Assembly (NCBI GenBank): GCA_029256185.1
Contig: JAQSYI010000002.1
Location: 124,001-188,000 of the forward strand
Source: Paenibacillaceae bacterium
GTDB taxonomy: Bacteria > Bacillota > Bacilli > Paenibacillales > NBRC-103111
Reading direction: 5' to 3'
Length of the DNA stretch: 64,000 bases
Made by a program: the position numbers and the translations under genes. Positions 20,101-28,271 of this stretch are shown here, piece by piece; position 1 is the stretch's first letter; the number at the start of each line of letters is the position of its first letter. Below the pieces are notes generated by a model that ran no database searches, was not told where the DNA came from, and saw only the letters and a program-made list of their open reading frames with translations.

Positions 20101-20949
20101 CAGCTCCCGTTCCGTCTCCTGATCCCATAAGACAGCGGTGATGACCGTTTCCCCGGGGTTAACTCCAATAACATGTCCCTGCCCGGTGACGGCGGCTACT
20201 TGAGGGTTGGAACTGCTCCACTGAGCCTGAGATAATAAAGCGGTTTCATAATTGGCAGTCAGCAGCAGATCCGTCGCTTCGCCAACCAACAGTGTATTGC
20301 TGACCGCCGACAACTGAATAGCCGGGTCAGGAATGTAAGGGGTCAAAGCCAGTTCGTCGAACCATGCGGTTCCCGTACCCGTATCATAATAGACGGTCAC
20401 ATTGGCTGCCGCCGCGTTCGCCGGAGCCTGAACCACTTGCTCCAGGAGCTGCCAATCGCCGCTTCCGTTCAGGACAAGTGAATCCTTTTGCGAAAGAACC
20501 TGTCCCGATTGGTCACGGAAAAAAACCTGCAAAAATACTTTGTTGGAGATGTTCTCCCGCTTGACCCAACCCGACAGGCGGTAATATCCGTCCGGTGTAA
20601 CTTGCGCGTATGGAGCAATGCTGCTGACTGTCGTCTTCGCTGAAGCTTGCGCGGATATACGCAGGCTTCGGCCTCCGGCATAGCTTTCTCCATAAGTGGC
20701 GGTTACAACTGAGTTTCCCGAGGCCTTCCAGATGCTCCAGCCCGTCGCCTTGAAGTCGGTCCAGCCGCCGCTCAGATCACCTGCGCCTGCCAGCGTCTCG
20801 AAGCCGCCATTAACCAGCAGGTTGGCTCCGGCCGCCTGGGCCTTGCCCCCTCCACCTCCCGGAAAAGGCGGCAAAGCGGAAGTCAGCAGCAACAATACGC
20901 ATATACTCGCCATAACTTGCTTCATCCATGTGCCCCAAAGCTTTTTCAT
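14158..20949 (-). CDS. SLH-anchored multidomain heparinase II/III-like polysaccharide lyase
   Basis: A 2263-residue cell-surface enzyme. Layout by approximate residue: signal peptide 1-39; three carbohydrate-binding-like modules (43-205, 298-455, 548-715), each beginning LLVNGGFE or a variant and followed by a Big-2-like Ig module; cadherin-like modules 815-1000; an alpha-helical lyase barrel and heparinase II/III-like beta domain 1000-1590, with NANSVMNGG, WNEGPTYWDYG and an ATHGDLDIGSFVF motif like the heparinase HGHxDxGSF signature; an F5/8 type C sugar-binding module 1680-1803; a Pro-Asp-Thr linker 1810-1895; and three SLH motifs from about 2080 to the end, which bind secondary cell-wall polymer. 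It lies 54 nt downstream of the GH88 gene. It would cleave a uronic-acid polysaccharide at the surface into unsaturated oligosaccharides for import. The precise substrate is unknown. Confidence 0.92.
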   Translation of the reverse strand: MKKLWGTWMKQVMASICVLLLLTSALPPFPGGGGGKAQAAGANLLVNGGFETLAGAGDLSGGWTDFKATGWSIWKASGNSVVTATYGESYAGGRSLRISAQASAKTTVSSIAPYAQVTPDGYYRLSGWVKRENISNKVFLQVFFRDQSGQVLSQKDSLVLNGSGDWQLLEQVVQAPANAAAANVTVYYDTGTGTAWFDELALTPYIPDPAIQLSAVSNTLLVGEATDLLLTANYETALLSQAQWSSSNPQVAAVTGQGHVIGVNPGETVITAVLWDQETERELRAEMAMEVQAEGPNLLVNGGFETLAGAGDLSGGWTGFKATGWNIWKASGSSVVTAVYGASHAGSRSLRIHAEQTAKTTVSNAQAVAIVPGEHYRLSGWVKRENISNKIFLRIYFHDQSGTQLSYADSAVLNGSGDWLLAALTVQAPAEAVKANINAYFDTGMGTAWFDELSLKRYIPERRIAVSGSSHLVAGEAAALELSASYEGASLSEAQWASSNPQVASVSEEGRVTALSVGETVISVVLWDSELLRQYEAELTVHVASGYPDLLQNGGFEETDTPPPGSNWSQKRALNWSNPWLPNGTPVVTVDAQTAHSGSQSLKISAQAASRATTTQSVPVESEAYYRVGAWVKTANMQPSAFLRIYFDKADGTAINFVDTSAIGGTRDWTYVQGIVQAPPEAAKAGVAAYFSLGTGTAWFDDVTMHKIIPPASISLEPRLGFVGINGTLGLNPVFVPAYATERGLVWSSSDDTVASVADGAVTGVSAGSAAIEARTADGRLTARAIVAVGSQPKMLDIGDFTAAAVEEQAATGILPATDGQGVPLVYYILDAPANGVLHLEATGAWVYYPDAGFSGADRFTVVAASTDGGLGVAAATVNIGRANHPPVMETQVISVPDNTTYTGSFQGSDPDGDTVAYSIATPPDHGSLQLSGAEWSYTPAADYIGYDRFTVRLTDVHGAVAESEQKLMVVMSRDSIAGLLASLQGTRQPRIIAGAGGFERISTLLTASDPYITAWFAKAKANADQILELPPSIYEKPDGMRLLEVSRRVLDRVETLAMTYRLTGDMRYAERAWAELEAVSAFPDWNPSHFFDTAEMTAAAAIGYDWLYDYWTPERRTALRQTIVEKGLQPALPYYRNNLEWAQSTTNANSVMNGGLGMGALAIAGDDPALSGLVAEILAHGVRLLPLMVEEYGPDGAWNEGPTYWDYGTSYLVYFLSSLENVLGSDLGFTGMPGMRETAGFPMHMTGPNASFNFADANPAYIHSPALLWFAAKYNDPVYAWYHKSMADRVANGVLDMIWYRPELYASAQPSQQLDAYYGQVETAAFRSSWNDSNAAFVAFKAGDNQATHGDLDIGSFVFDALGYRWISDLGLDNYNLPGYWDNGSDGGRWALYRKRAEGHNTLLINPDRGPDQDPLAKAAVQSVYSGEAEAWAVMDMTPAYKKDAVSVRRGFRLDNGRRELLVQDEIKNKTRSEVRWQIHTQARVELSPDGKTATLRMIDRSLQLKLQSPSAAVFYTAPSEPLPSSPNPPGQASNSAYSVIGIHLPAALEETIAVRMIPLMPGQEPAAELLPVVPIAQWAIPTQTMSALAGIWVDGELLGGFQSSKRLYEISLPQGASIPGITAAGEDAGAVVQVTPPVSLPGAAVIRVETPGKLANEYRLNFTISQAIGLPMDKTELPVMAVTANNHDQNYVPENTLDGNLAGESRWTGIAGDWIRFDLGGMKQVDGIAIAFLSGNARKTIYDVEVSEDGENWETLVRTASTGETLDYEYTELGGALARYVRIFGYGNTISQYTSITEVKLFGSDILPPDPEPGTPDTPDKPDKPDTPDTPDTPDTPDTPDTPDTPDTPDTPDTPDTPDTPDTPDTPDTSDTPDTPDTPDTPDTPDTPDTPDTPTADLTPDSASESGKQAQDTLKLDLAWAERALQADGGMIVDLDGGRQGGKRLAGVALTKEAAGHIQASGKPLVLRTAGAEWTIPLDGVEASQGVEAAVLVAPAPAAGLPVRTRGYQLYSLQLQDGTGKPLQTAATLHIGAAISASLDRDLLVVYGQTAVGGWSYVGGRMEGDVLKWASSDCSAFLVAESTATYADIAGHWAKRTIEIMAARQLAQGMDDGRFAPEKALTRAEAAALLARLLKLKAGDAEFADVPVGKWYAQEIGAAAQAGLIRGDGGRFRPEEAVTREEWAVMIMRAYDAAGGEASSRSRGQFRDGSGVSPWAADAVRQAQLLGLIEGQEQDLFAPKNNTTRAEAMTVLLRLMNVLPE
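15263..15510. repeat. 9-bp tandem repeat encoding the Pro-Asp-Thr linker
   Basis: About 27 head-to-tail copies of the 9-mer GTATCCGGT (plus strand), with sporadic CTG, CGC and TTT variants. The unit is a multiple of three, so copy-number change lengthens or shortens the linker between the F5/8C and C-terminal SLH parts of the lyase without breaking the frame. Confidence 0.95.
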
Positions 20950-20978
20950 GGCAGGTCTCCTATTCTTTGATTTCTTTC

Positions 20979-20999
20979 ACCGGGCCTTGAAAGGCCCGG
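20979..20999 (-). other. Intergenic hairpin between the GH88 and SLH-lyase genes
   Basis: A 9-bp GC-rich inverted repeat (CCGGGCCTT/AAGGCCCGG) with a 2-3-nt loop, between the GH88 stop and the AGGAGA site of the lyase gene. It has no T-run, so it is more likely an mRNA-processing or stability element than a full terminator. Confidence 0.6.
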
Positions 21000-21003
21000 A
21001 CAA

Positions 21004-22203
21004 TCACCAATAAGATTTCCAATCCCGGAGAATGCGCACCAGAGCCTCGGCATAAAAGTAATCGCCCCAAATGCAGCTTTCATCCACTCCCATCCCGTAG
21101 AAATACGAATATACCGCATGCGCCAGTATACCGTTGGAACCAGGCGATCCGGCGGTGGTGTAGTTTTCCGACAGCGAGCGTATGATCCTGTAAGCCGCCT
21201 TGCGGTACAGCTCCTGGAGGGCCGGCTCCTCCTGAAGGTGCCCGGCCAGCTCCAGCAAGCCGCAGGAGGCGATGGCCGCCGCCGAGCTGTCCCGCAATTC
21301 ACTGCCGTCCGTAAAGCATAGATCCCAGCAGCAAACATCGTCCTCAGGCAGCCGGTTCAGAAAGTAATGGCTTACTTTGCGGGCCGTATCGATAAAGCTG
21401 TCATCCCCCGTATACCGGTAAGCCAGCGGAAAGCCATACATGAGCCAGCTTTGCCCCCGGGACCAGCATCCGTCTATGGACCAGCCTTGACCTGCCTCCA
21501 CTCTTCGCAGCAAGCCCCTGTCATCCAGCTTGCACAGATGATAGGCCGCGGCCGATTCTCTTACGCTGTGATTCATCACCTGCTTCATATGCGTATACCC
21601 GGCATGATAGCAGCGCTGATTGGGAGTGATCCGGTTGGACCAGAACAGCAGGGGGACATTCATGCTGCAATCGACAATAAAATTGCCTCTAAGCTCGGGA
21701 TCATCCAGACTGCCGTGGGTTTGAATGACCCCCGCTTTTTCCAGGAACCTGTCGGCCAATAGCTCCGCCGCCTGCAAGGACAGATGTCTGGCAGCCTCAT
21801 TTCCCGTCAATTTGTAAGCCGCCGTACAAGATAGCGTATACACGAACCCGATATCGTGATTGTCGGTTTCAATCCTGTGCTTCATCCGGTGGTCATAATA
21901 CGTTTCAATCTGTTTCTCCGCGAAGCTTCTGTACTTGTCGGCTCCGGTCATCTCGTAGCAAAGCCAGACTAGCCCCGTCCAGAAGCTGTTGGTCCAGCTG
22001 TAGTATTCCGTTCCTTCGTAGCGTCCGTTCACACTGTTGGGGGCCGGATAGATGAATGGGCTGCCGAATTCCTTCATCCCCTCATCCACTTTGCGGAGCA
22101 CATGGTCGAACGCTGCTTCATAGACGGATTTATCGCCAAGATCAATATCCTGAAACCGTTCAGGCCGCAGGACGGCTTCCTCGTTAATCCTCTTGCCGTT
22201 CAT
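21004..22203 (-). CDS. Glycoside hydrolase family 88 unsaturated glucuronyl hydrolase
   Basis: A 399-residue cytoplasmic enzyme with an (alpha/alpha)6 barrel. It removes the 4,5-unsaturated uronic acid left by lyases at the non-reducing end of glycosaminoglycan-type oligosaccharides. GH88 signatures are SWTNSFWTGLVWL, the catalytic-type Asp in ETDNHDIGFVY, GCWSRGQSWLMYG, LRDSSAAAIASCGLLEL and the C-terminal CIWGDYFYAEALVR. The ATG at 22203 has a GAGGGAGTG site, and there is no signal peptide. It is the first gene of the two-gene operon with the surface lyase, which supplies its substrate once the ABC transporter has imported it. Confidence 0.95.
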   Translation of the reverse strand: MNGKRINEEAVLRPERFQDIDLGDKSVYEAAFDHVLRKVDEGMKEFGSPFIYPAPNSVNGRYEGTEYYSWTNSFWTGLVWLCYEMTGADKYRSFAEKQIETYYDHRMKHRIETDNHDIGFVYTLSCTAAYKLTGNEAARHLSLQAAELLADRFLEKAGVIQTHGSLDDPELRGNFIVDCSMNVPLLFWSNRITPNQRCYHAGYTHMKQVMNHSVRESAAAYHLCKLDDRGLLRRVEAGQGWSIDGCWSRGQSWLMYGFPLAYRYTGDDSFIDTARKVSHYFLNRLPEDDVCCWDLCFTDGSELRDSSAAAIASCGLLELAGHLQEEPALQELYRKAAYRIIRSLSENYTTAGSPGSNGILAHAVYSYFYGMGVDESCIWGDYFYAEALVRILRDWKSYW

Positions 22204-22355
22204 TCCTTATTTCACTCCCTCATTAAGTTATGTGCGCAGATTGATAATACATAAAGAGGGAGACGCTTGTATATTTACACTTTATATAACGCTTACATTT
22301 CATTTGATTTTTCAGTACAATAGCGGTAAAAGCACAGAAACGCAGACGTCCTTGC

Positions 22356-22391
22356 GATCAACTGCAAAGGGGAAATGAAATGCATATTGCC
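22356..22391 (-). promoter_or_regulatory. Shared operator-like element upstream of the GH88 gene
   Basis: Matches 14082-14117 closely (GATCAACTGCAAA, then TGCATATTGCC), with a degenerate second half-site. A common promoter-like block TGTATATTTACACTTTAT lies at about 22268-22285. It probably co-ordinates the GH88-lyase operon with the LplBC-type transporter operon. Confidence 0.6.
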
Positions 22392-22434
22392 TTGGGCCGC
22401 GCATTTTCTCTATAATAATCTGACCAAGATACTT

Positions 22435-22603
22435 TAGGGGCTGTCTCCAAACTCCGAGGGGAGCAGATTTTGCCGAATTTTCGTTCCAGGCAAGGCACTT
22501 TCGCGAAGACGTACCGGGGACCCCGGTCCAAGCGGAAGTAACGAAGCAAGGGGCGAAAAGGCGGTGAAAGATGCCCTCAAGCGGGTTTGAAGACAGGCCC
22601 TAG
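22435..22603. mobile_element. MITE-like element, copy 1 (about 169 bp)
   Basis: A short non-coding element with terminal inverted repeats TAGGGGCTGTCTCCAAAC and, inverted at the other end, TAGGGCCTGTCTTCAAAC (16 of 18 match). The interior contains the words GGGGCGAAAAGGCGGTGAAA and GATGCCCTCAAGCGGG. A related copy lies at 61262-61427 and a truncated one at 61669-61731. No transposase gene is in the window. Confidence 0.8.
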
Positions 22604-22639
22604 CACCAGGTTCGCACTTCGTAAGGCGGGTGAAAACAG

Positions 22640-24906
22640 ATGAGACTCCTTCCGAGCTCGCACAAATTTTTTTACAAGCATCTGGCTTCCTATATGATCC
22701 TTCTGCTGCTCCCGCTGCTGGTGTTGGGCGGAGTGATTTATTTGAATTTCATACGCAGCTTCCAAGAGGAGATTCTGGCAGCCAACCTGAACAAGCTGGA
22801 CCGGGCAAGAAGCATCGTTGACGCCGAGCTGCAGCAATTGCAAAATATCGGCTCCCAAATTACCCTCCGCCAGATCGACAATCACTACCGCTTTTTGGAC
22901 AAGCCGCTGGGCGCTCTTGATATCATCAAAGACCTGAACAACTATGCGGTAACCAATAGCTTCTTCTCCGAAATCTTCCTGTACTACCGCGGCGATCAGT
23001 ATTTGTATTCCTCCACCAGTTCCATCTCGCTTGAAATGATGAATCAAAGGGTGTCCAAATACCCCTCCTGGAGCCACGAAGATTTTGTGGAGGAGTTGAA
23101 TTCACTGTCGGCACCGAAGGTTCGCCCTGCCGAATGGATTATTCCCGAAATCTCAAAGGGGGAACAGGTGCGCACAGTCACATTTATGTATCCGCTTACG
23201 GTATCCGGATTAAATCCCAATCGAACCCTTCTTCTTCAGGTTCCCGAGCAATCCATAACTAAGCTGCTATTGGATGTTAACAACCAGCATGCTGGCAATT
23301 CGTATATCCTGGATGAGCACAATCAGATCATTGCCTCATTGCTTGCAGACGAAAATCTGCCCCCTGAGAAATGGCTTGATCACGTTTCGGATAGCCGTTT
23401 TCTCACAAGCTCCATCGAACTGGATAACCAAACTTATCTACTCTCCTGCGTAAAGTCGGATCAGACAGACTGGAAGTATGTCACTCTGATTCCCCAAGCC
23501 CAGGCTCTGCAAAAGGTGTCCACGGCCAAGCTTGCTTTCTTGTCTACAGCCAGCCTGCTGTTGTTGCTGGGAGCCGTTGTGGTGGGCATTTCTCTAAACA
23601 TTACTACAGGCCCATTCATGAGCTGAAAAAATATACCGATAGCTTATGGGAAGGAAAGGCCGACTCGATCAACGAGCTGGACGCGGTCCGTGGAACCCTC
23701 CATTATTTCAGTCGACAGAACCGTGAATTGAACGAGAAACTGATGGATCATACAGCAATGGCGCAGGAATATTTCCTGTACAAGCTGTTTATAGGGGCTT
23801 TCCGATCAATCGTACAAATTCATGACCAGGGTCAACAGGCGGGGATTACGCTGGACAAACCTGCGTTCCTAATAGCTGCGTTCTATTTTCATGGGAGGGA
23901 GCTTGCTTCTTTGGAGGAGATAGAATGGCACTCGGTTCTGGAGCCGGAGTTGAAGGGGAACGTTCAAGTGCATGTAAGAAATGAGCTGGAGCAAAGAAAG
24001 CTCGTATTTCTCGTATCCCATGAGCCCATGGAAAGCGATCGGCTCCATGGTACGTTGGAAGGCATCAAGACACGGCTGTCAGCATTGAGCCAAGGGCTTA
24101 TTACAATGGGCGTCAGCGGCAGCCGCGGATCTTCCGTCGAGATCCCCAAGTGTTACCTTGAAGCTCAGGCGGCGATTGACTACCGTTTGATTAGAGGAAT
24201 CGGGCAGTCCATTTATTTTGCCGACATGAATATGGATTTTCCCGGTGATCTGTACTCCGGTCAACAGAAGGAGAAGCTCAGCCTGTCCATCAAGCAAGGC
24301 CGCTGGGATCAAGTGGATCAACTGCTCAATGAGGTGGTGGGCAGCCTAAAGACCGGCAAAGCTTCGCTCCTCGCCGCTCGGCTGATCTGCTTTGATATTA
24401 TATGCACGGTCGATCAGGCCTTGGACGATATGAAGAAAACAAGCGACGGTTTCAAAGCTGGCCTTTCCGATGTATTCAGCCTGAAGGAATTTGAGACAAT
24501 TGACGAGATGGCAGATGCGATCAAGACCGTCAGTCATGAAGTAAGCATATGGCTAAACAAGCAAAAAGAAATGAAGAGGCAAACCTTGGTGGATCGGATG
24601 AATGCATATATTGAGGAGCATTACAGAGTTCCTGACTTCAGTGTCAGCATGATGGCCGACCATTTTGAAATGTCGCAGGCATATCTGAGCCAATACTACA
24701 AGGATCAGACCGGACTGACCATCTCCGACTACGACACCTCGCTGAAAATTCAACGGGCCAAGCGCCTGCTCACAACTACAAAGCTTCCGCTTCGGGATAT
24801 TGCCCTTGAAGTGGGCTACTATAACGTAACCAGCTTCATCAGGCGTTTTAAGCAGGTGGTCGGGGCTACGCCGGGAGAGTATCGGAAGGAGGCAGACGGC
24901 GAATAA
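22640..24906 (+). pseudogene. Membrane-bound AraC-family regulator, frameshifted near 23600
   Basis: Two open frames together make one Paenibacillus-type regulator of about 755 residues. The first (22640-23626) holds an N-terminal transmembrane segment, an extracytoplasmic sensor region and a second transmembrane segment. The second continues in another frame from about 23600, with YYRPIHELKKYTDSLWEGKA, to 24906; it holds the linker and a C-terminal double AraC helix-turn-helix (about the last 100 residues: SVSMMADHFEMSQAYLSQYY and LRDIALEVGYYNVTSFIRRF). A single-base change between about 23575 and 23606 breaks the frame just after the second transmembrane helix. It lies next to, and divergent from, the GH88-lyase operon it would control. 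It could be a real inactivation, a programmed shift or a sequencing error. Confidence 0.85.
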
Positions 24907-24926
24907 AGTTATATATGGGAAGGAGC

Positions 24927-24963
24927 CCATTTTAACCGGCCTTTAACCATTCCGGTCAAAATG
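24927..24963 (+). terminator. Inverted repeat after the AraC regulator
   Basis: The stem CATTTTAACCGG/CCGGTCAAAATG has one unpaired position and a loop of about 12 nt, 21 nt after the stop. There is no clear T-run, so it is a weak terminator candidate. Confidence 0.45.
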
Positions 24964-25079
24964 GAGAAGAACCCCTCATCCGTTCCCGAGCTCGTGCTGC
25001 TTTCGATATCGGCTCGGAGGCAGCTCATTCATTTGCTTGAAAACTAGATGTAGGTCTCTTTTGTCGAATTCCCGAAAAA

Positions 25080-26399
25080 ATTTCAATTTACGCACCCCAT
25101 ACGGAGTGCGACACGATAAGGGACTTAAGACACTACACTTCGATTCAATTTCAATCCACGCACCCCATGCGGAGTGCGACCAGACGGCCTATATGAGGAT
25201 GCGGACGAAACCCTGAGATTTCAATCCACGCACTCCATACGGAGTGCGACGGTAAGTACACGGCAACAGACCGCATGCTTTTCACCATTTCAATCCACTC
25301 ACTCCATACGGAGTGCGACCTCGGCTGCGATCAGGCGGTGAATCGCCGGATCAATATTTCAATCCACGCACTCCATATGGAATGCGACATGAAGATGTTA
25401 AAGTTCGTCTTGAATCCTGGAAGATTTCAATCCACGCACTCCATATGGAATGCGACACCAGCGGTCGCCGTTGGTCCGAACGTTGAAGCCATTTCAATCC
25501 ACGCACTCCATATGGAATGCGACATGATGGGACATTGGGCGTACTATGTGTCCATCATATTTCAATCCACGCACTCCATATGGAATGCGACGTGACCTTG
25601 ACCAATTTGAAAAAATAAAGGAACAGATTTCAATCCACGCACTCCATATGGAATGCGACCGGCACAGCACCGGTCAACCGTTCGACACGGGCAATTTCAA
25701 TCCACGCACTCCATATGGAATGCGACCGAAAGAGACGGTTAAGTTGATCTCAGGACGTCTATTTCAATCCACGCACTCCATATGGAATGCGACATGATTG
25801 CGTACTTGAAACAACGGAGATGGAAGACATTTCAATCCACGCACTCCATATGGAATGCGACTTACGATCTTTTAAAGAATCACAAAAACATGGGAATTTC
25901 AATCCACGCACTCCATATGGAATGCGACGCTTCCCGGTGGGGATGGTTCCTGTTTTGACTTTATTTCAATCCACGCACTCCATATGGAATGCGACCCTTC
26001 ACTCTTTTGCATATTTCGGAAATATTCATATTTCAATCCACGCACTCCATATGGAATGCGACTGTGTCAGCCACCGAGTGGAACAACTTCGCGGCAAATT
26101 TCAATCCACGCACTCCATATGGAATGCGACGTAGTAATGGCGATTATACTTTAATTTCGAGGAGATTTCAATCCACGCACTCCATATGGAATGCGACATC
26201 CTGATTTACGTCAAACCAGGGAGATTCAGCAATTTCAATCCACGCACTCCATATGGAATGCGACGCTGAAATGACTTACTGTGCCGGTTGTGTCGACAGT
26301 ATTTCAATCCACGCACTCCATATGGAATGCGACGTTTCTTTACCGTCATTTCTTCGCGAGGAAAACATTTCAATCCACGCACTCCATATGGAATGCGAC
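25080..26399 (-). CRISPR. CRISPR array 2, type I-C-like repeats, 20 repeats/19 spacers
   Basis: Twenty 33-nt repeats. In crRNA orientation the main allele has the stem GCATTCC/GGAGTGC (one G-T wobble) around ATAT. The four lowest-coordinate repeats differ: they have GCACTCC arms, GTAT or GCAT loops and GGGGTGC or GGAGTGC arms, and the first and fourth carry further base changes. The array is therefore a mosaic with an older allele at the leader-distal end. The leader is at the high-coordinate end. No cas genes adjoin it. Confidence 0.98.
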
Positions 26400-26580
26400 C
26401 ACAAAAGCGTGCATCATTCATCTCTGCACGGAATGAATGATGCCTGTCTACCTTTTTTCAATATAAAGAAAGTATAACATAGCACTTGACATTTTCGATA
26501 ATAAATATAAATCGTCTCGTTTCGACAATATTTGAGGTGCGAAGGAACCGGGGATTTCATGGGAGCTTCACATTCGCACC
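26400..26580 (-). promoter_or_regulatory. CRISPR leader 2
   Basis: The leader of array 2. The repeat-proximal inverted repeat is CATCATTCAT ... ATGAATGATG (26411-26442), followed by the extended -10 TGTTATACT on the minus strand and the terminal GGTGCGAA/TTCGCACC inverted repeat ending at 26580. It is directly followed by a truncated methyltransferase gene. Confidence 0.82.
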
Positions 26581-26598
26581 TCGTGACAAAGGACTCCT

Positions 26599-26895
26599 TC
26601 ATGTCTTAATCACTTCCCGCGCACATTTTGCTGTCCTTCGTTCCGGTGCATCATAATTACTGCCGGTGATCCTTTCCCAATCCTCAAAAGACTCAACCTT
26701 TCCTTCATATGCATTTATTCTATAGGATTCACCACAGGCAAACTCGATTATTTTTTTGCCTTGCAAAATGCCCCATTTTTCAAGTGTGGAAATCAATGCT
26801 TCATCATCCGGAGAATGCCTCCAGCGCTCTGCTCCCGCTCCAAAAAACCTTTGATAACAATCTTCGTAAGCTAAATAATAGGATTTATTGTTCAA
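26599..26895 (-). pseudogene. Methyltransferase, copy 2 (internally deleted)
   Basis: A 98-residue open frame. Its N-terminus matches the intact methyltransferase at 8003-8746 up to the start of motif I (IIEFACGE), then jumps directly to the region SYRINAYEGKVESFEDW, deleting about 105 residues including most of the SAM-binding fold. It also loses the C-terminal third, ending soon after PERRTAKC. The TTG start lacks the AGGAGG site of the intact copy. The product cannot be a functional methyltransferase. Confidence 0.85.
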
Positions 26896-26964
26896 TAAGG
26901 ATACCGCCTAACCATATATGTAGTCCTCCTCAGAATTTAGCTTATGGGAAATCGGCAAATCTCA

Positions 26965-27252
26965 TTAATCCTGCGAGTTGTTCAAAAGATGCTTACAAAG
27001 CGAAAGGCCATCCTTCAGTCCAGCAAAGTATAGCCATTCCTTTTCGATTGTACAGCGGCAGTTGATATTTTCTTCCCACTGGAAAATCTGCCGGTACTGG
27101 TCGGTTGTTAATTGGAGTTTAAGTTCATTAGTCAGTTGCTGCTGGTGCTGGGCAAGCTCATTGATCTCCTCTAAATTGAAAGCCTCCAAAGCTCGCTCAA
27201 AAAAGCGCGAGTCAAATGCAGACTTCATCCACTCCGGCCATAGTTCCGGCAC
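26965..27252 (-). CDS. Small helical protein of the CRISPR-associated module, copy A
   Basis: A 95-residue, largely alpha-helical, charged protein. Its core is WPEWMKSAFDSRFFERALEA, a Gln/Leu-rich middle helix, and a C-terminal IEKEWLYFAGLKDGLSLCKH segment. The start is a GTG at 27252 with AAGGAGG eight bases upstream; the open frame continues to 27477 but runs over the divergent promoter. Two full paralogues (29602-29907 and 32703-33008) and one relic lie in the same 6 kb, each divergent from an XRE-type regulator. I do not recognise the family with certainty; the C-terminal pattern recalls small Firmicute DUF6809-like proteins. The function is unknown. Confidence 0.75.
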   Translation of the reverse strand: MPELWPEWMKSAFDSRFFERALEAFNLEEINELAQHQQQLTNELKLQLTTDQYRQIFQWEENINCRCTIEKEWLYFAGLKDGLSLCKHLLNNSQD

Positions 27253-27385
27253 TATTGATTCCTCCTTGGTACTAATCGGAGATTCACAGTACGAATTATT
27301 CTGATAAATATTTTTTATGTTGGATAATTTATCTGTAGAAACAATTGTACCACACAGATAATGGTTGAAAAAGGAGTTTTTATTT

Positions 27386-27670
27386 TTGAGCCAGACATCC
27401 AACAAACCAAAACGCATTCCGTTATTAACGGCTATCATAGGAGCAAAACTAAAGGAAGTACGACTAACCCGGACCAACCTTCGTCAAGAAGATTTAGCCG
27501 GGATGTGCAGAGTGGATCGGGCGTATATTTCCCTAATCGAAAGGGGCAGGAACGAACCTTCCATCAGTAAAATATTTGAGTTATGCGAAGCCATGACAAT
27601 TTCTCCTGCGGAGTTCATTGGTATGGTCGAAGAGGAGTATCAGAAACAACGCAACTTGCCAAAAGAATAA
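27386..27670 (+). CDS. XRE-family transcriptional regulator (module A)
   Basis: A 94-residue protein with one Cro/C1-type helix-turn-helix (LKEVRLTRTNLRQEDLAGMC, then RVDRAYISLIERGRNEPS; about residues 20-75) and a short acidic tail. The proposed TTG at 27386 follows AAGGAG by nine bases; an upstream TTG at 27365 has no site. It is divergent from the small helical protein, with 133 nt between starts that would hold both promoters and an operator. Its sequence is not closely related to the regulators of modules B and C. A strong terminator follows. Confidence 0.85.
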   Translation: MSQTSNKPKRIPLLTAIIGAKLKEVRLTRTNLRQEDLAGMCRVDRAYISLIERGRNEPSISKIFELCEAMTISPAEFIGMVEEEYQKQRNLPKE

Positions 27671-27712
27671 ACAGCTGCGCAGACAGGTAAACTGTTCGCG
27701 CAGCTGTTTTGT
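27669..27712 (+). terminator. Rho-independent terminator of XRE gene A
   Basis: A perfect stem AACAGCTGCGC/GCGCAGCTGTT followed by TTGTTTATTT, overlapping the stop codon of the XRE gene. Confidence 0.9.
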
Positions 27713-27783
27713 TTATTTAGTTGTGGAAAAACTTACTTGTCTTATCGCTGATCGAACGAATTATTCAACAGTTACCTCCAGAG

Positions 27784-28095
27784 TGAAAGGCCATTCTTTC
27801 TTTCAGTCCGGCAATCGATCTCCTCCAAGTTAAAAGTTTCCATTACTCGCTCAAAAAAGCGCAAGTCAAAAGCAGGCTTCATTCACTACGATCCTGGTTT
27901 AATCTCCCTTTTGGATTTGTATTATACCTCCGGGAAATAACGAAAAACTTGGATGTAGGCGTCCATCTGTTCTTTGGGTCCTCTTAGCAATACGAGCATT
28001 TAGAACATTCCGTCATTAGGTAATTTGTTCTTTGAGGTCTAGGCTTCCTTAGTTTGGAAGAAGCCGCGGCGCAAACATGCTAATCCCATGCTCTT
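27784..28095. pseudogene. Relic of a fourth small-protein/XRE module
   Basis: 27784-27895 matches the minus-strand small helical protein gene in two pieces, the C-terminal AGLKDG region and the N-terminal MKTAFDLRFFERVMETF region, with the middle deleted. 27950-28000 then matches the XRE gene of module C (GGATGTAGGCGTCCATC... versus GGATGTGGGAGTCCATC...), and 28003-28095 resembles its 3' end and terminator (CATTCCGTCATTAG, GCGGCGCAAACATGCTAA). It is a heavily deleted C-type module between array 2 and array 3. Nothing else is seen up to the array. Confidence 0.7.
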
Positions 28096-28271
28096 AGCCG
28101 GTTTTTGTTGTTATATCAAGTCATGTATTTCTAACAGGCATCCGCTAGCTATCCTTTATTTCCGTAAAAATTTAAAAAGATATGTTAAATACGATCCTTA
28201 CTGGGACCTTCCCTTCATTCTGCTACCCTACCTTTATTCAGGATGTTGCAAATCCAGGTTTCCATTACCCA

